Assembly: GCA_032717465.1 (NCBI GenBank)
Contig: CM064632.1
Span: 27,865,160-27,929,159 of the forward strand
Source of the DNA: Coenobita brevimanus
Lineage: Eukaryota > Arthropoda > Malacostraca > Decapoda > Coenobitidae
Reading direction: 5' to 3'
Length of the DNA stretch: 64,000 bases
The notes beneath the pieces are model-generated. The model did no database searches. It was not told where the DNA came from and worked only from the letters and a program-made list of their open reading frames with translations. The translations under genes were made by a program, and so were the position numbers. The stretch's first letter is position 1; every line of letters begins with the position of its first letter. Shown here piece by piece: positions 22,285-34,940 of the stretch.

Positions 22285-23076
22285 TGTTACGGAACAGAGA
22301 AAGATAATGTACACTTTAAGTGAGAATACTAAAAATCACTACTGTCCCGTAAAGTTCCAGGTTCAAAACAAAAGAGTTAGGTAAAATTACAAGTTCAAGT
22401 TTAATGCTCAAACTAACAACAAAACATTCAGGACTCATAAGGATAATGTAATGGCAAAAAACAGGTTAAATATATGGTTAACTGCAATAGCCTCTATTAA
22501 CATGAAATTAGCAAGAGTAAATTTACCTAAGTCAGCCCTGATAAAATGAAAATACACTGGGTAATGCTCAGTTAATGCAAGATAAATTATTACAGATACA
22601 AAATATTATTAATGATGGCTGACACCAAGAACCCCACATAAATTATAAAAACCTTACTAGGCCTAAGAATTAACATCTTATGCTATACAGTACAAGGAAA
22701 AAATGCAATAACAGTTATACTCAAATTACACAGCTGCTAGATGGTTGGAGACTTCCGGAGCACTCAATAATAATAACGGTACAGGGGAGGACAGAGATGT
22801 GAACAAAATGAGGAGTAGATCTAAGTGGCCATGATGCAGAGACTGAGCTCATTATATAGGGGCCAGCAGAGCTTGATACAACTTGTAAGAAGGACGCGCA
22901 AATGAAGCCATGGGGACAAAGAGTTGACAATCCCGCTCTGAACAACAGAAAGAACGACTTACTCTACTATAACGGTAGAAGGGGGGGACTGAGGCAGAAC
23001 ACGCTCGTGATCAAACATGCAGCATACTGTGCGTTAAAATTACACAAAGGATGATGAAATCATAGGCTATGTAACA
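22285..23076. mobile_element. putative solo LTR in the LINE GATA tail
   Basis: A 792-bp segment begins TGTTAC and ends GTAACA, a perfect 6-bp inverted terminus with the TG...CA signature of LTRs. ATAG flanks both sides, so it interrupts the (GATA)n tail of the LINE just upstream. A TATATAGGGG motif lies near 22855. No gag or pol coding is present. The target duplication cannot be sized exactly inside a repeat. A non-autonomous DNA element is the alternative. Confidence 0.5.
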
Positions 23077-23157
23077 ATAGATAGATAGATTATCAGTCAT
23101 CATTGTTATTAATACTATCACAATTATTGCTGCAAACATCATCATCATCATTATCAT

Positions 23158-23189
<32 letters not shown>

Positions 23190-23340
23190 CATTATTATTA
23201 TTAGTATTAGTATTAGTATTATTATTTATACCTTCATTATTATCAATATTTTTATTATTATTATCTATTATCTATTATTAATTATTATTATTATTATTAT
23301 TATTAGAAGCAGCAGCATCGTTATTATTATTCTTTATTTT
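23158..23340. repeat. imperfect (ATT)n array
   Basis: About 180 bp of ATT repeats with ATC and AGT interruptions. Confidence 0.9.
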
Positions 23341-23825
23341 ACTATTATCATTAGTAACGTATCACCAGGAATATATTAAATTCTACTGATCGTCTTTTTC
23401 ATCATTATCACTATCGTAAAAAAAAAAAAGTAGCAGCCAATTCCGTACTTTCTCCGGCAAAGTATAGGGGCCTGAGGCTAGGTTCACGTGGCCTTCAGAT
23501 GGACGAATTAACATTTTTCATTTAATCAAGCTTCCTGCACATTTATTCAACTCAGGAAAGATGTTTCATACTGAAGAGATAACGATGACTCCTTAACCCC
23601 TCCTGGCGAAATGTTTTAAGCAGAATGAAATCGTGTGGGAATAAATAAATAGATAAATATGGGTAAATAGATTACTAATAAAACCCGCAATGGGAATGAA
23701 AGGACTGAATGAACCGCTAACGCGCGTGGTGATGGTAATTACATGACCGATAACCTCCACTCGCCTCTTGACGCTTTGAACGAATGTGGCCACAGCAGAT
23801 CACCGCCAGCCTGACTACAGTGTAA
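23341..23825. other. no recognisable feature
   Basis: Mixed sequence with a short poly-A at about 23420. No gene or known repeat recognised. Confidence 0.4.
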
Positions 23826-24350
23826 TTACCCGCCCCCGTCCCGGAGTGGCTCGGGGACGGGGATTCTTTTCACTCGATTTGTCTGGCTGTCTGTGTCTTT
23901 CAACAATTTTACGCGAAAACTACCAGTGCGATTTTGACTAAAATTACAGGGATGATGGGCTATGACCCTCTGGTCCCCTGATTAAATTTTGGGCAAAACT
24001 GGGCCAAGGCCCAGGCTGTAGGCCCAAAAAAAAATTTTTAAAAATGTTTTTTCGCCATATCTTCTTTCAAATTTTTCATATCGACATGAAACCAAAACCC
24101 AAAGGTGCAACTTTCAAATCTGCATCCTATAAAATGGCTCATTACATCGAGGGGGAGGTCACCACCCAGTTAGCAGTAGGGGGGTCAATGGTAGGTGGGT
24201 CGTTAAATGGGCATAAAATCGTCAGTTTTCACCCGATTTGCTCCACATTTGTTATGTGACATCTTGGACTAGGTATCCTGTTGTGTTAATATGTCAGCAC
24301 TAAATTGACTGCCAGGGACGGGTTTGCTGGGCCTTGGCACAGCTTATTCT
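23826..24350 (+). repeat. hairpin-headed dispersed repeat
   Basis: A GC-rich hairpin (CCCGTCCC, spacer, GGGGACGGGG) at about 23837-23863 is followed by TCTGGCTGTCTGTGTC. Next come AAACTACCAGTGCGATTTTG and GGGCCAAGGCCCAGG, and later TTGCTGGGCCTTGGCAC. The hairpin-plus-TCTGTGT layout resembles 62938 onward. I recognise it as a common metazoan non-coding repeat style but cannot name it. Confidence 0.45.
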
Positions 24351-24644
24351 ATCATCCGCTATAATTCCTCTTTCCTACCAGACGACTGTTTTTATCGCCT
24401 TGTTACACAGTCTCAATGAGCGCATACCTCCGCTAACGCCAATAAAATTTAAAATTTATTCCTATATTCTAATATGAGTCCACCTCAGATCTAATCAACT
24501 TTTCCCTGACCCACTGTCCACCTGTTCACCAGATTTACACTGACATCCAATAACATTTTCTTGAGATGACTTGTACACAGACACACAAACGGCCCCGGTA
24601 AAGATAAACTCCCTTTAGCTTAGCTGGCGGAGGTCATTCATGAA

Positions 24645-24687
<43 letters not shown>

Positions 24688-24825
24688 GCAATGAAATTAA
24701 ATAATAATAATAATAATAAATAATAATAATAATAATAACAATAATAATAATAATAATAATTAATAACAATAAAAATAATAATAATAATAATAATAGTAAC
24801 AGTAATAGTAATAATAATAATAATA

Positions 24826-24865
<40 letters not shown>

Positions 24866-24884
24866 GAAAGAAGAAGAAGAAGAA

Positions 24885-24926
<42 letters not shown>

Positions 24927-24947
24927 GAAGAAGAAGAAGAAGAAGAA

Positions 24948-25004
<57 letters not shown>

Positions 25005-25120
25005 GAAGAAGAAGAAGAAGAAGAAGAAGAAGGAGGAGGAGGAAGATGGGGAAGAGGAGGAGGAAGAAGAAGAAGAACAACAACAATAACAACAACACAT
25101 CATCATCATCATCATCATCC
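24645..25120. repeat. compound trinucleotide array (AAT/GAT/AAG)
   Basis: About 475 bp of AAT, then GAT, GAA, GAT and GAA/GGA blocks, then CAA and CAT. All apparent proteins here are homopolymers and spurious. (GA)17 follows at 25194-25227. Confidence 0.95.
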
Positions 25121-25190
25121 ACTGGCTCCTCTCTTTTATTTATTATTCAACTGCTCAAAATTCTCTTGTAACCTAGGGAAAATAAATGCC

Positions 25191-25228
<38 letters not shown>

Positions 25229-25439
25229 CAAACTCATTGCCAGTCATATTGAATTTCTTTGACCTATTGCGGGGTGTGCTTTTTCTTTAATTTTTTCTTT
25301 GCTTTTATATTGTTTTTCTGTCCTGCCTCGACCCCAGAGGAATACTTTCAGCGTCATATTGTAGCGAGGACGACACAACAAAATATATAGCTTTTGACTG
25401 CAGCTCAATTCAAAGTTTGGTCGTCACGTAAAAAACTTT

Positions 25440-25464
25440 GCTTTTTGTGTTGTGTTGTGTTGTG

Positions 25465-25517
<53 letters not shown>
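25440..25517. repeat. TGTTG then (TG)n microsatellite
   Basis: Four TGTTG-type units run into about 30 TG repeats. Downstream 25530-25870 is GC-richer and has a 76-codon open frame with no recognised domain. Confidence 0.9.
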
Positions 25518-25520
<3 letters not shown>

Positions 25521-26260
25521 GGGGAGGGTATTGGGTCATTGTGGGGCCTAAGGGGAAATCACAGAGATGACACTGTTGCCTGCTCTGATCTGTCTGGCCA
25601 TGTAGATCCGTCAACCACAGGCAAGCAACTGCCTCTGTGGAGCCGTCCTACAGGTACAGTACAGTATCTACATCACACTGTCAGCCGGCACCCCCCGTGG
25701 TAGACAGCGCCTCACCAGGGTCAGACCAGGGTCCTTCCCACAGCGAGATTCAGGGAAATATGAGAAGGTTTGGCTCCGGGGTGGACGCCGCAGCTGCTTT
25801 TCTCCACCCAGGGTATACAACGTCACCACGTGTTGGCACCTTACATGACAAACGATTTAAAGATTAATTGTATTTTTTAATTATTCATGATATATTTGTT
25901 CACTTTGGTGGGCTATTTACATGAATTTCATGTTATTCTATTCTCAGTACATCTGTCAGGTTGTTTTATGGCACGTTTTTAATATTAGTTATATATTTAG
26001 AATTCTGACCTGTGCCCCACCAAAGAATGGGGATGATGCAGGGTTCGGCAAACAAGGAAGGAGATAGTGAAAAAATTATTTACATAGTACAGTATTATGT
26101 TACTAAGTTTCACTATTTTCGATGCATCCATGTGTACAAGTACTGTTTAACGTGAAGACAAAGTATATGATGCTCCTTGGAAGACATCAGAATATTTTAT
26201 GTTTTCAAGCACTTCACTCCGATGACTTTTCTCTGGTTTTGTTGTTAATATTACCAGAGG

Positions 26261-26261
<1 letters not shown>

Positions 26262-26310
<49 letters not shown>
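26262..26310. repeat. (CT)24 microsatellite
   Basis: A pure CT run. 25870-26261 holds no recognised gene. Confidence 0.95.
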
Positions 26311-26312
<2 letters not shown>

Positions 26313-26439
26313 AACTGGATACCTCAAACATTTTCACACAGTCGTTTCGTGGTAGCATGGATAAAGTACAGAGTACGTCACCGGACTGAAGGGGTTAAGG
26401 TTAGTTATATATTAATTCGTGTTCATTATTCTGGAGCCA

Positions 26440-26718
26440 TCATATCATCATCATATCACCATCACCATCATTATCATCATCATCATATCACCATCACCAT
26501 TACCATCATCATCATCATATCACCATCATCATCATATCACCATCATCATCATCATCATCATATCACCATCACCATTACCATCATCATCATCATCATATCA
26601 CCATCACCATTACCATCATTATCATCATCATATCACCATCACCATCACCATCATCATCATCATCATTATTCCACCACCACCATCATCATCATTACCACCA
26701 TCGCCATCATCAACATAA
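26440..26718. repeat. ATC/ACC trinucleotide minisatellite
   Basis: Blocks of ATC and ACC, repeatedly arranged as CATATCACCATCACCATTAC. A higher-order period of about 60 bp is visible. Confidence 0.9.
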
Positions 26719-26939
26719 CCTCCTGTTCCACTCTGGTAATGTGGAGTGAATCAACGTCCTAATTTAGTTTAAAGATACCTCTGTGTAGATCTATATACAG
26801 CTTAAAGGGACTGGAATAAATTTATGCCTGCAGTCTACAGAGCTGACACTTCTGACAAACCTAGATCCACAACAGCAATTCAGCTCTTGGAGGTATACCC
26901 ACATAGTAATACTGTGTTTACGGTAAAAAAAAAAACATT

Positions 26940-27140
26940 TACAACGTTGGGTGGTAACCATACAAACAAACAGATTCCTGGTGGGTTAGGACACACCAGC
27001 TGGGTTTGCATCCAAGGCTGGGTTGAGTAAGTGTTCTCATTAAGGCACTTAGGGGTTCCATCGGATTACTTTTCCTTCAATATTGGGATCAGGTAGCCTA
27101 GCCCAGGGCCCCTACGCTTCTGATGGGGCAAGAAATGAAA
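26940..27140 (+). repeat. composite tRNA-related repeat, copy
   Basis: Begins ACGTTGGGTGGTAACCAT (end of module X) and passes a tRNA-like region with box-B-like GGGTTTGCATCC at about 27002. It then holds GCCTAGCCCAGGGCCCCTAC, matching GCCTAGCCCCGGGCTCCTAC of the copy at 45006-45572. Confidence 0.6.
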
Positions 27141-27189
27141 GAAGGATGAGGGCTGATAATAACTGACTGATGACGTTTGACTGACTGAC

Positions 27190-27380
27190 TGACTGACGAT
27201 GACGATGTTGATGATGATGAAAATGACGAGGAGGAGGAAATCACATACCTACGAGCATAAGCCCTCACTTAAAATGTCCGCCGAGGCCTAGTGTTTGAAC
27301 CCCGCACTCGTAAAATAACGCCGATCACGTTACCAACACGCTACCAACGAGTTAGCTGAGTTTGGCCGCGTAATTCAGCC
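27190..27380 (-). mobile_element. tRNA-like SINE fragment
   Basis: On the minus strand from about 27375: AGCTAACTCGTTGGTAGCG resembles a tRNA D-arm (box A) and GGGGTTCAAAC a box B. A body of about 60 bp and an ATC-rich tail follow. An oversized, unpaired centre argues against a working tRNA gene. Confidence 0.45.
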
Positions 27381-27490
27381 TAACACCAGGTGATTTTCAA
27401 GAACTGTGAAATCGAAGAGGCCACAGGCTTAATAACCTACCTTTATTAACTTCACTCCTATCGTCGTCCTTACGTTTGTTATTCTGAGTA

Positions 27491-27513
27491 CAAAAAAAAA
27501 AAAAAAAAAAAAA
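27491..27513. repeat. poly-A run
   Basis: About 23 A. The rest of 27381-27890 shows only a short (CTA)n near 27600. Confidence 0.85.
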
Positions 27514-27894
27514 TCAGATGAGAAATTATAGCAGTTCGAGCGTCAAAAATTATCACTAACTTCATTTTATTTTATATATTATTATTATCATTATCATTTC
27601 TACTACTACTACTACTACTATTACACTGGTCTGCGTGATTATAAAGGTCAGGGATATGTTTGCTGTTCTTGGGTCAGTTTCTTACGCTGATTCCGAAAAT
27701 CGCATTATTTTTTATCAATCTGGTCAAATTTGGGAAATAAAATACCTTCTAGAAATGATAACTTCCCGTTATATTGGTAGATGAGTGATTCGTCTAGTAG
27801 TTTAACTCAACTGCCATATATGTACAGGCTTTACAGGCAGTTCTAATAGATCGCAAGAAGGGTACAGTATACTAGGATAATTAGGTCTGAATGG

Positions 27895-29565
27895 CCTCTC
27901 CAGGGATTTCCGCTTGTGCTGGGCAGACACCACATCCCTCTTTAGGCACCAGCAGTAGTCGGCCAGAAAGATGACTTCCCCTCGTCCTTAATAGTGTTCC
28001 TCCATCACTCGGATATCCTTGTGAAAACGGTCCCCTTGCTCTTCACTGAAGTCCCCACAATACTTTGGAAAAGAGTCCAGATGAGATCTGAGGAAGTGGA
28101 TTTTCACCGACATGCGTGTATCTAGTCGGCGGAAACTCTCCATCAGCTTATCAACAGCTTTCTCATACTCTGGACTATGGTGGTTGCCCAGAAAGTTCGC
28201 AATGATCGACTTCAGAGTCAGCCAAGCAGAGAGTTCAGAGGAATTCAATGATTCATCACAGGGGGTGTCCTTGATGAGCTTTCTTATATGAGGGCCATCA
28301 GATATCCCCACTTTCAGTTTCTCTCTGCTTACGCATGGAAACTTCTGTCACAGAAAAGTGAATCTTCCACCTTCTTTGTCCAGTCCCTTCACGAAGTTCT
28401 TCATGAGACCCATTTTTATGTGCAGTGGTAGGAGTAGAATCTTGTGCGGTTAGACTAGATGGTGGGACAGAACACTGTGTGAGCCGGGTTGTAGCCCATG
28501 TCTAGACGGCCATTCTCATCGGAAAAATGCTGGTCGTTTGCCTGGCTGTCCCACAGGCACATGAAGCATGGATACTTTGTGCACCCACCTTGAAGTCCTA
28601 AGACGTGACCAACTACCTTGAGAGCTCCACAGATCAACCAACCATGTCCTTGTAGTTGACAGCAGACAGCAGACGTTCCATGCTGTTGTGAGTTTTCCCC
28701 ATTTCAACTGGGTGTGCAACAGGGATCGAAGCGAACTTTTTGCCGTTGTTCAGAAGAACCGCCTTGAGATTCCTACTCTACGAGGTGATGAAAAGCCTCC
28801 ATTCTGTAGAGTCATACTTCAAACCCATCACTTCAGTCAGGTAGGCGATGTTGTTGCTGTAAACGAGAGAAGATGCCTCATCAAAAGAGAAGTATTTTTG
28901 GAACTCTTTCTCTCGGTGTCGATACCAAAAGAACATTGTCTCCGGTGCCAGCAGACGTTTCTCACGAAGGCGCGAACTCAGCAGCTGATCAGACTCCTCG
29001 GACAGGTTTAAGTCCTGCGTCAATTCGTTGAGCTCAGCTTGGCTCAGTGGCAGAGGTGGGTCAGTCTCGCTCATTGGCTCAAATGTACCAGACACGTCTG
29101 CATCGGTCGCATCTCCAGACTCAGAGTCGGACGACGATCCCATGTTGACATCAGGTTCAAGAACAGGAACATCTGGGCCATGGGGGACTGGCTTGATGGC
29201 CGATGGAATGTCAGGATACTGAACATGATGTTTGTTCTTGCGACTGATGCCCTGTAGATTCGTCATACAAAAATAACAGTCTGTGGTGTGATCTTTAACT
29301 TCCCTCCACATCATCGGAACACCAAATGGCATACTCTTCTTCGGTTTGTTCCTCCAATCCTGTAGGTTTTGAACACATGTTTTGCAACAGATATGAGGGG
29401 TGAACGGCTTATCCTGGTCGCCTAGTTTGACTCTGAAGTAAGTGTGATATGACTTCTTCACAAAATCTGTAATTCTCGCTTGACAGTCTGAAAGGGTCAC
29501 ATTTCCACAGAGACGGCAGAACCTGTCAGAGTGGTTCTTGTACTTTCAATTCATTGAAGTGACAA
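27895..29565 (-). pseudogene. broken copy of a multi-copy metazoan protein of unknown function
   Basis: Minus-strand fragments in colinear order. An N-terminal zinc-ribbon-like pair FCRLCG ... HICCKTC begins near 29550, with a 240-codon open part at 28778-29500 (acidic middle, then MFFWYRHREKEFQKYF and STEWRLFI). Then comes GLQGG-TKYPCFMCLWDS (28455-28637) in another frame. Last are GPHIRKLIKDT, FLGNHHSPEY, KIHFLRSHLDSFP and FSEEQGDRFHKDIR (27988-28311). A stop precedes ADYCWCLKRD near 27945. At least three frame or stop breaks make it a pseudogene. I recall this family as repeated uncharacterised proteins in arthropods and cnidarians, probably carried by a DNA transposon; that is memory, not shown here. 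No terminal repeats were found. Confidence 0.65.
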
Positions 29566-29817
29566 TCCAGATCCGAAATGAAGAAAAGAAGGTCTTTTAA
29601 AGGCACCCGTGAGAATTTAGGACAAAAATATAGTTCACGAACACCGGTTCAATAACACTATTTGAGCCATACATGCAGTTTTTTCAAATCTAGCATATCT
29701 AAAAAACCTGACCTGATTGAAGAAAATGGATTGCATTTCTGAATTTGGCGTGCGAAACTGATCTTAAATCAGCTGAAAAACCTCTGACCTTTGAAAAAAA
29801 GTTTTGAAACTCACGTC

Positions 29818-29819
29818 AC

Positions 29820-29853
<34 letters not shown>

Positions 29854-29980
29854 ATCATTATTATTATTATTATTATTATTATTAATAATAATAATAATAA
29901 TAATAATAATTATTATTATTATTATTATTATTAGTAGTAGTAGTAGCAGTAATAGTAATAGTAGTAGTAGTAGTAGTAGC

Positions 29981-30026
<46 letters not shown>

Positions 30027-30055
30027 TCATCATCATTATTTACTACTACTACTAC

Positions 30056-30095
<40 letters not shown>

Positions 30096-30097
30096 TA
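29818..30097. repeat. compound ATT/AAT/TAG array
   Basis: ATT, AAT, ATT, then TAG (with CAG), then CAT and ACT, then ATT blocks. Low-complexity open frames here are spurious. Confidence 0.95.
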
Positions 30098-30590
30098 TTG
30101 GAAGGATGGAGAGGGACAAAGGAAAAACTTGATGGTAAGAAAGTTCATCCAATCACTCCAATAATGTATATTTCAGTGTTTTCATGATCCCTCTTCAGAC
30201 GACTGTATATCATTTTATTAAAGATCTCTATTGATAAAGAGGTTAATGAAGGATTTACTCACATCCACCTAAAGTCAATAAAAATAAAGCAAATAATACG
30301 TCATCGGATTAATGGTCGTATATTAAGTGGCATAAGGGACTCCGATGCACCGTCTCTTAAGTGATTTAATTTGCACAGTGCACCTTAACATTCTCCAAAA
30401 AGTGTGCATCGGTAACAAACAAAAGGATAATGAAGTGTTAATGTGCAGACTAACTCGTCGAGGAAATGATGTTACGAAGACTTCAAAGCTACTTAGAATA
30501 CGCCCGTAAGGGATTTATTTCAAGAGAAGAAAAAGTGTTGGGAATTAAATCGGTGTGATGGATGTAGAGTTGGATATGGACTGACAGGTA
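30098..30590. other. no recognisable feature
   Basis: Unique-looking AT-rich sequence. No gene or repeat family recognised. Confidence 0.4.
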
Positions 30591-30599
30591 AGACGGCAG

Positions 30600-31200
30600 G
30601 TAAGTAGACAGGTAGCCAGGCAGCCAGCAAAGATGATTGGTTGATTCGTCCACGTGCCTGGTATCACTTATAATAGCCTCGACCATGGTAAGTACGGTAG
30701 GTAGTTAGGCCAGTTGGTTGGTTAGTATCTTCATGTGCTTGGTATCGCTTCAAATAAGGCCTTGACTGTGACATGGTAGGTAGATAGGTACACTGACTGG
30801 TTAGTTCCTGAAACCGGTATCGCCTTAAACAAAACCTTCACCGTAAAGTGGTAGGTACGTAGGTTGGCTGGTCAGCTCCTGTGCCTGGTACTGCCTCAAA
30901 TAAAGTCTTGACTGTGACGTGGAAGTTAAGTATGTACGAAGGTAGGTAGGAAGGTAAGTAGATAGGTAGGTAGATGGTAGGTAGGTAGGTAGGTAGGTAG
31001 GTAGTTAGGTGGGTGGGTGGGTAGGTAGGTAGGTAGGTAGGTGGGTGGGTGGGTAGGTAGGTAGGTAAGCGATAGGTAGGTAGGTAGTTAAGTGATAAGT
31101 AGGTAGGTAGGTAGGTAGGTGATAGGTAGATAGGTAGGCAGGTGGTTGGTATATAGGTAGGTAGGTGACAGATAGGTAGGTGATAGGCAGGTCGGTTCCT
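30600..31200. repeat. ~85-bp satellite expanded with GTAG/GGTA tetranucleotides
   Basis: Units near 30630, 30720, 30800, 30870 and 31190 share GTGCCTGGTATCGC, CAAA-AA-GCCTTGACTGTGA and GTGGTAGGTA. Between the last two units a GGTA/GTAG tract of about 250 bp has expanded. Confidence 0.75.
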
Positions 31201-31389
31201 GCGCCTGGTATCGCCCCAAAGCCTTGACTGTGGTCCCTCTCGCTGTGACAGTCTCCATTAATCAACACAGACGTCCAACACAGCGACCCCAGTGTTAATG
31301 AAACTTTCCCGTGTATAGTGGAGGGTGTGGTGGAGGGTGTAGGAAAAGAGGGAGGGTGTACGGGTGTACTGCAAGGGTAGATGGTGTTA

Positions 31390-31505
<116 letters not shown>

Positions 31506-31556
31506 CAGAGGCAGCACTCACACAGATGTCCATGTAGAGATGGTGATGATCAGGCA

Positions 31557-31856
31557 GCGATGGGTGGGAGGGTAGGGAGTTTGGGCGAGGCAGGAATCTG
31601 GGTGAGGCAGGGATTGATGGGCGAGGCAGGTTTGTTACTAAGGCAGCGGTGTGAGTAAGGCAGGTTTATTACTGAGAAAGGTCTGTTAGTACGGCAAGGG
31701 ATTGGGTGAGGGAGGGGTGTGGGTGAGGGAGGGGTATGCGTGAGGCAGGTTTGTGGTTGAGGCAGGAGTGGGTGAGTGAGGCAGGAGTGGGTGAGTGAGG
31801 CAAGAATGCGGTTGAGGCAAGGATGGGTGGGCGGGTGAGGCAGGAAATAAGGCAGA
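31557..31856. repeat. G-rich ~20-bp minisatellite
   Basis: Degenerate copies of GGGTGAGGCAGGAATG-like units. Apparent proteins on the minus strand are proline/leucine repeats caused by the array. Confidence 0.75.
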
Positions 31857-32041
31857 CCACCCAGCCCCAACCCACACCACCCACCTGCTTGCTGGTCGTC
31901 CGTCACATTATCCTTTTTTCTCCACTGTATTCATTTTATATCGCATCTACACACATCACATTGCTTCCTCGGTTTACTGAACATCCCGTATTTGTTCCAT
32001 ATAATTTATTACATCTGTCCACGGTAATGTTTGTCAATGGT

Positions 32042-32180
32042 TTTAATTGTCCGCTTCTCCAGTTGTCCACTACACCAATTGTCCACCACACCAACTGTCC
32101 ACCACACAACTGTCCACTACACCAACTGTCCATCGCATCAACTGTCCATCACACCAATTGTCCCTATCAAAACTCTCCAC
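32042..32180. repeat. ~15-bp minisatellite
   Basis: About nine copies of a unit close to ACTGTCCACCACACCA. The flanks 31857-32041 and 32181-32920 hold no recognised gene. Confidence 0.8.
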
Positions 32181-32928
32181 TATCAATTGCCTCAGCATTC
32201 CTTGTCAACTACACTATTCACTGCATAATTTGTGAGCAGAAATATGTACTACACAGAGTCACAAGCCACAGCACCAAACACTATGTCCTGAAGTTAACGC
32301 ATGTCGCTTCACTGTGAAAGATTAACGCCGAAGCCTTTCCATGGACCTCGATTACTTGAGGAGCTGACATGATAAAGATCTCAGTAGGTTTAGGTCACGG
32401 GTAAATCGCTGCAAGGTTAGATATGATACATTAGCTTAGGTTTGTGTTGCTTATACGTTAATAGATATTATAGAACTTTTCATTATAATCCGATGGCATA
32501 AAAATCAGCACAGAACAAGTAATAACTGAATAATTTGTTACTATTCACATTAATATGTCACTGCAACGCAACGCAACTCCGAAAGCACGTGCACTCAGCC
32601 CCAAAGACGCACAAACAGATGCAAGCAAAGAAGGTGGCACTCAGAGACCATGAAGTGAAGATTAGAAAGTATAGAGAAAGACTGTTATCCGAGACGAAAA
32701 TACGCACAGCTACACAAACATGCTGGTTAATGCCTAACACAAACAACAGACAGCGCTGGGCTGCAAGGGAGGCTTAGCTGTCAGGAAGTAGCTTTAAGAC
32801 CAGCTTTAAGGTTAATATATAATGCCAATCTAAAGCTACCCGTAACCGTCAGGCCGATGCAGGACGACTGCAGGAGAGTTTACAGAACTAGTTTATCCCG
32901 CCGTCCCTCGGCAAGGCATGTCTTAAGC

Positions 32929-33739
32929 CAAGGGTTCCCAACCTGGGGTACATGTACCCCCAGGGTATATTTGCACTTCTCAGGGGGTACATAGAGGTCT
33001 GAGAGAATAACCATGGTCTACAAGACATGATGTTCTAATCTACAGTCAGATTGCACAAAATCGTGTTTTTATCAATTTCCTCATTTCAGGAAACAAAACA
33101 TTTATTAAAATTATATCAGTGAGGTGACTATACATTTTTTTTTTTTCACTATTATGCCACTTCCCGCGGCCCGCAATATGTATTTGACGTGCAACAATCA
33201 GGTATGTATACAGCGACTCGAGGCAGCGGTGGTACCGCCCCATAATGTCTTGAGTCGCATTCCTACTGAAGCTCACAGCTAGTGAAGGTGTGTTAACATT
33301 ACTCGTCACCAGCACTGTCGCCGTAGTTTTGTTGCAAGTGTTGCATAAAAAGTTTACTATACATAACAAGAACAATAAATGAAAATACAAGAATTTCCGT
33401 AATTAATAAAAAGATTATTTTTTAAATGTCGTATCGACATAATCTCTAAAAAATACATTTTTAAAAATTAATTTCAGAAATTCTTGTCTTTTCATTAATT
33501 GTTCTTGTTATGTATAGATAACGTTTGTCAATATTAAGGACTTGCACAACAGCTGGGGCCTCAGTTCTAATGATAATATTGGGTTCCTATCATCATATGC
33601 TTCACTGCTTTATTCTTTCCACCACAAATGGATTATTGTTTTTTGGCATTATACTGAACAAAAACTTAACCTAACCTAACCCATATGTGTTTGGGGGCTA
33701 TTAGAAAGGTTAGGTTAGGTTTTTTGGTTAGGTTAATGC

Positions 33740-33801
<62 letters not shown>

Positions 33802-33945
33802 GGCAGAAAAAAAAAATACACAGATTTCATAATAAAATAATATAAAATTAATATATCAATTTTTGATCCTTAAGTTTTAGGGGTACATGGGAACCTGTCA
33901 GAATGCCCACGGGGTACAGAGGAACAAGAAGATTGGGAACCTCTG
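32929..33945. mobile_element. non-autonomous hAT element with 8-bp target duplication
   Basis: The left end CAAGGGTTCCCAACC and the right end in reverse CAGAGGTTCCCAATC agree at 12 of 15 positions, the CAGxGGTTCCCAA style of hAT tips. They are flanked by TCTTAAGC (32921-32928) and TCTTAAAC (33946-33953), an 8-bp duplication with one mismatch. Just inside both ends are GGGGTACAT-like motifs. The 1,017-bp interior has no transposase. It holds TTAGG-like inverted repeats at 33665-33735 and a (TA)n array at 33744-33796. Confidence 0.8.
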
Positions 33946-34079
33946 TCTTAAACGAAGAGAACGGTGAGGGGGGGGGTCTCTCTTGACTAGTTAGAATGCA
34001 AAACGCGTAAACGCAGAACCAGTTACATTGATTGAAATTATAATTCAGTATCTGGCCGACTTCTGACTGACTGGCATGA

Positions 34080-34940
34080 TGATATGACTGAACTGATATG
34101 ACATAACATGACAACAGTAAATTGAAAACAACACTTATTTAACGTGACGACAGTTATAGCGTGACAAAACAGCGCTAACAAGATTTGACAAGACATGGCA
34201 GCACTGATATGTCATGCATGAGATGACATATTATGGCAGCACTGATGTCATACGAGATTACATGACATGATATTTTAAAAACTGATGACAACACTGACAC
34301 GCCACACGTGACATGAAAACAATGACATGACAGGAAAGGACTAGCATGACACGTCAAGGTGGCTCTGGCATGAGAACTTATGACAGCAATGGCATGGCGT
34401 GACAGTACAACATGCACATGTCTCCACTGACATGTCACGACAAGAGGACAGTGTGAGATGACATTACATAGCAGCACTGACCAAGCATGTGATTACAAGA
34501 CATGATAGCACTGACATGACGTACATGATATTACAGCAATGATATGGCATACCATGACACACATGACATGACAGGACTGACATGGCGTAAGACAACTCAG
34601 GCATGAGATGACATGACAGGACTGACATGGCATAAGACAACACTGGCATGAGATAACAATACTGACATGACATGAAGATAGCACTGACATGTCATGACAT
34701 GATAGCACTGGCTAGACATACATGACAGAACATGACTTTACAGCACTGATATTACGTGGCATGGCTGAACTGACATGACATGACATGACAAAACAGCACT
34801 GACATAAGATAACGCGACATGGCACCACTAATATGACATGACATATGGCAGCACTGACATTACGTGACGACTGCACTGAAACGACTTATGAGATGCCATG
34901 ACAAGACATGCCGTGAAATTATTTACTTGACATGGTCACA
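34080..34940. repeat. ACATGACAGCACTG minisatellite, left part
   Basis: Degenerate tandem units with ACATGACA and GCACTGACATG, about 20-30 bp each. The array resumes at 39609 on the other side of the LINE. Confidence 0.8.

Noticed and set aside
24615..25122. Long open frames of repeated residues
   Set aside because: They translate trinucleotide arrays into homopolymers; the same holds for 29764-30187 and 44269-44484.
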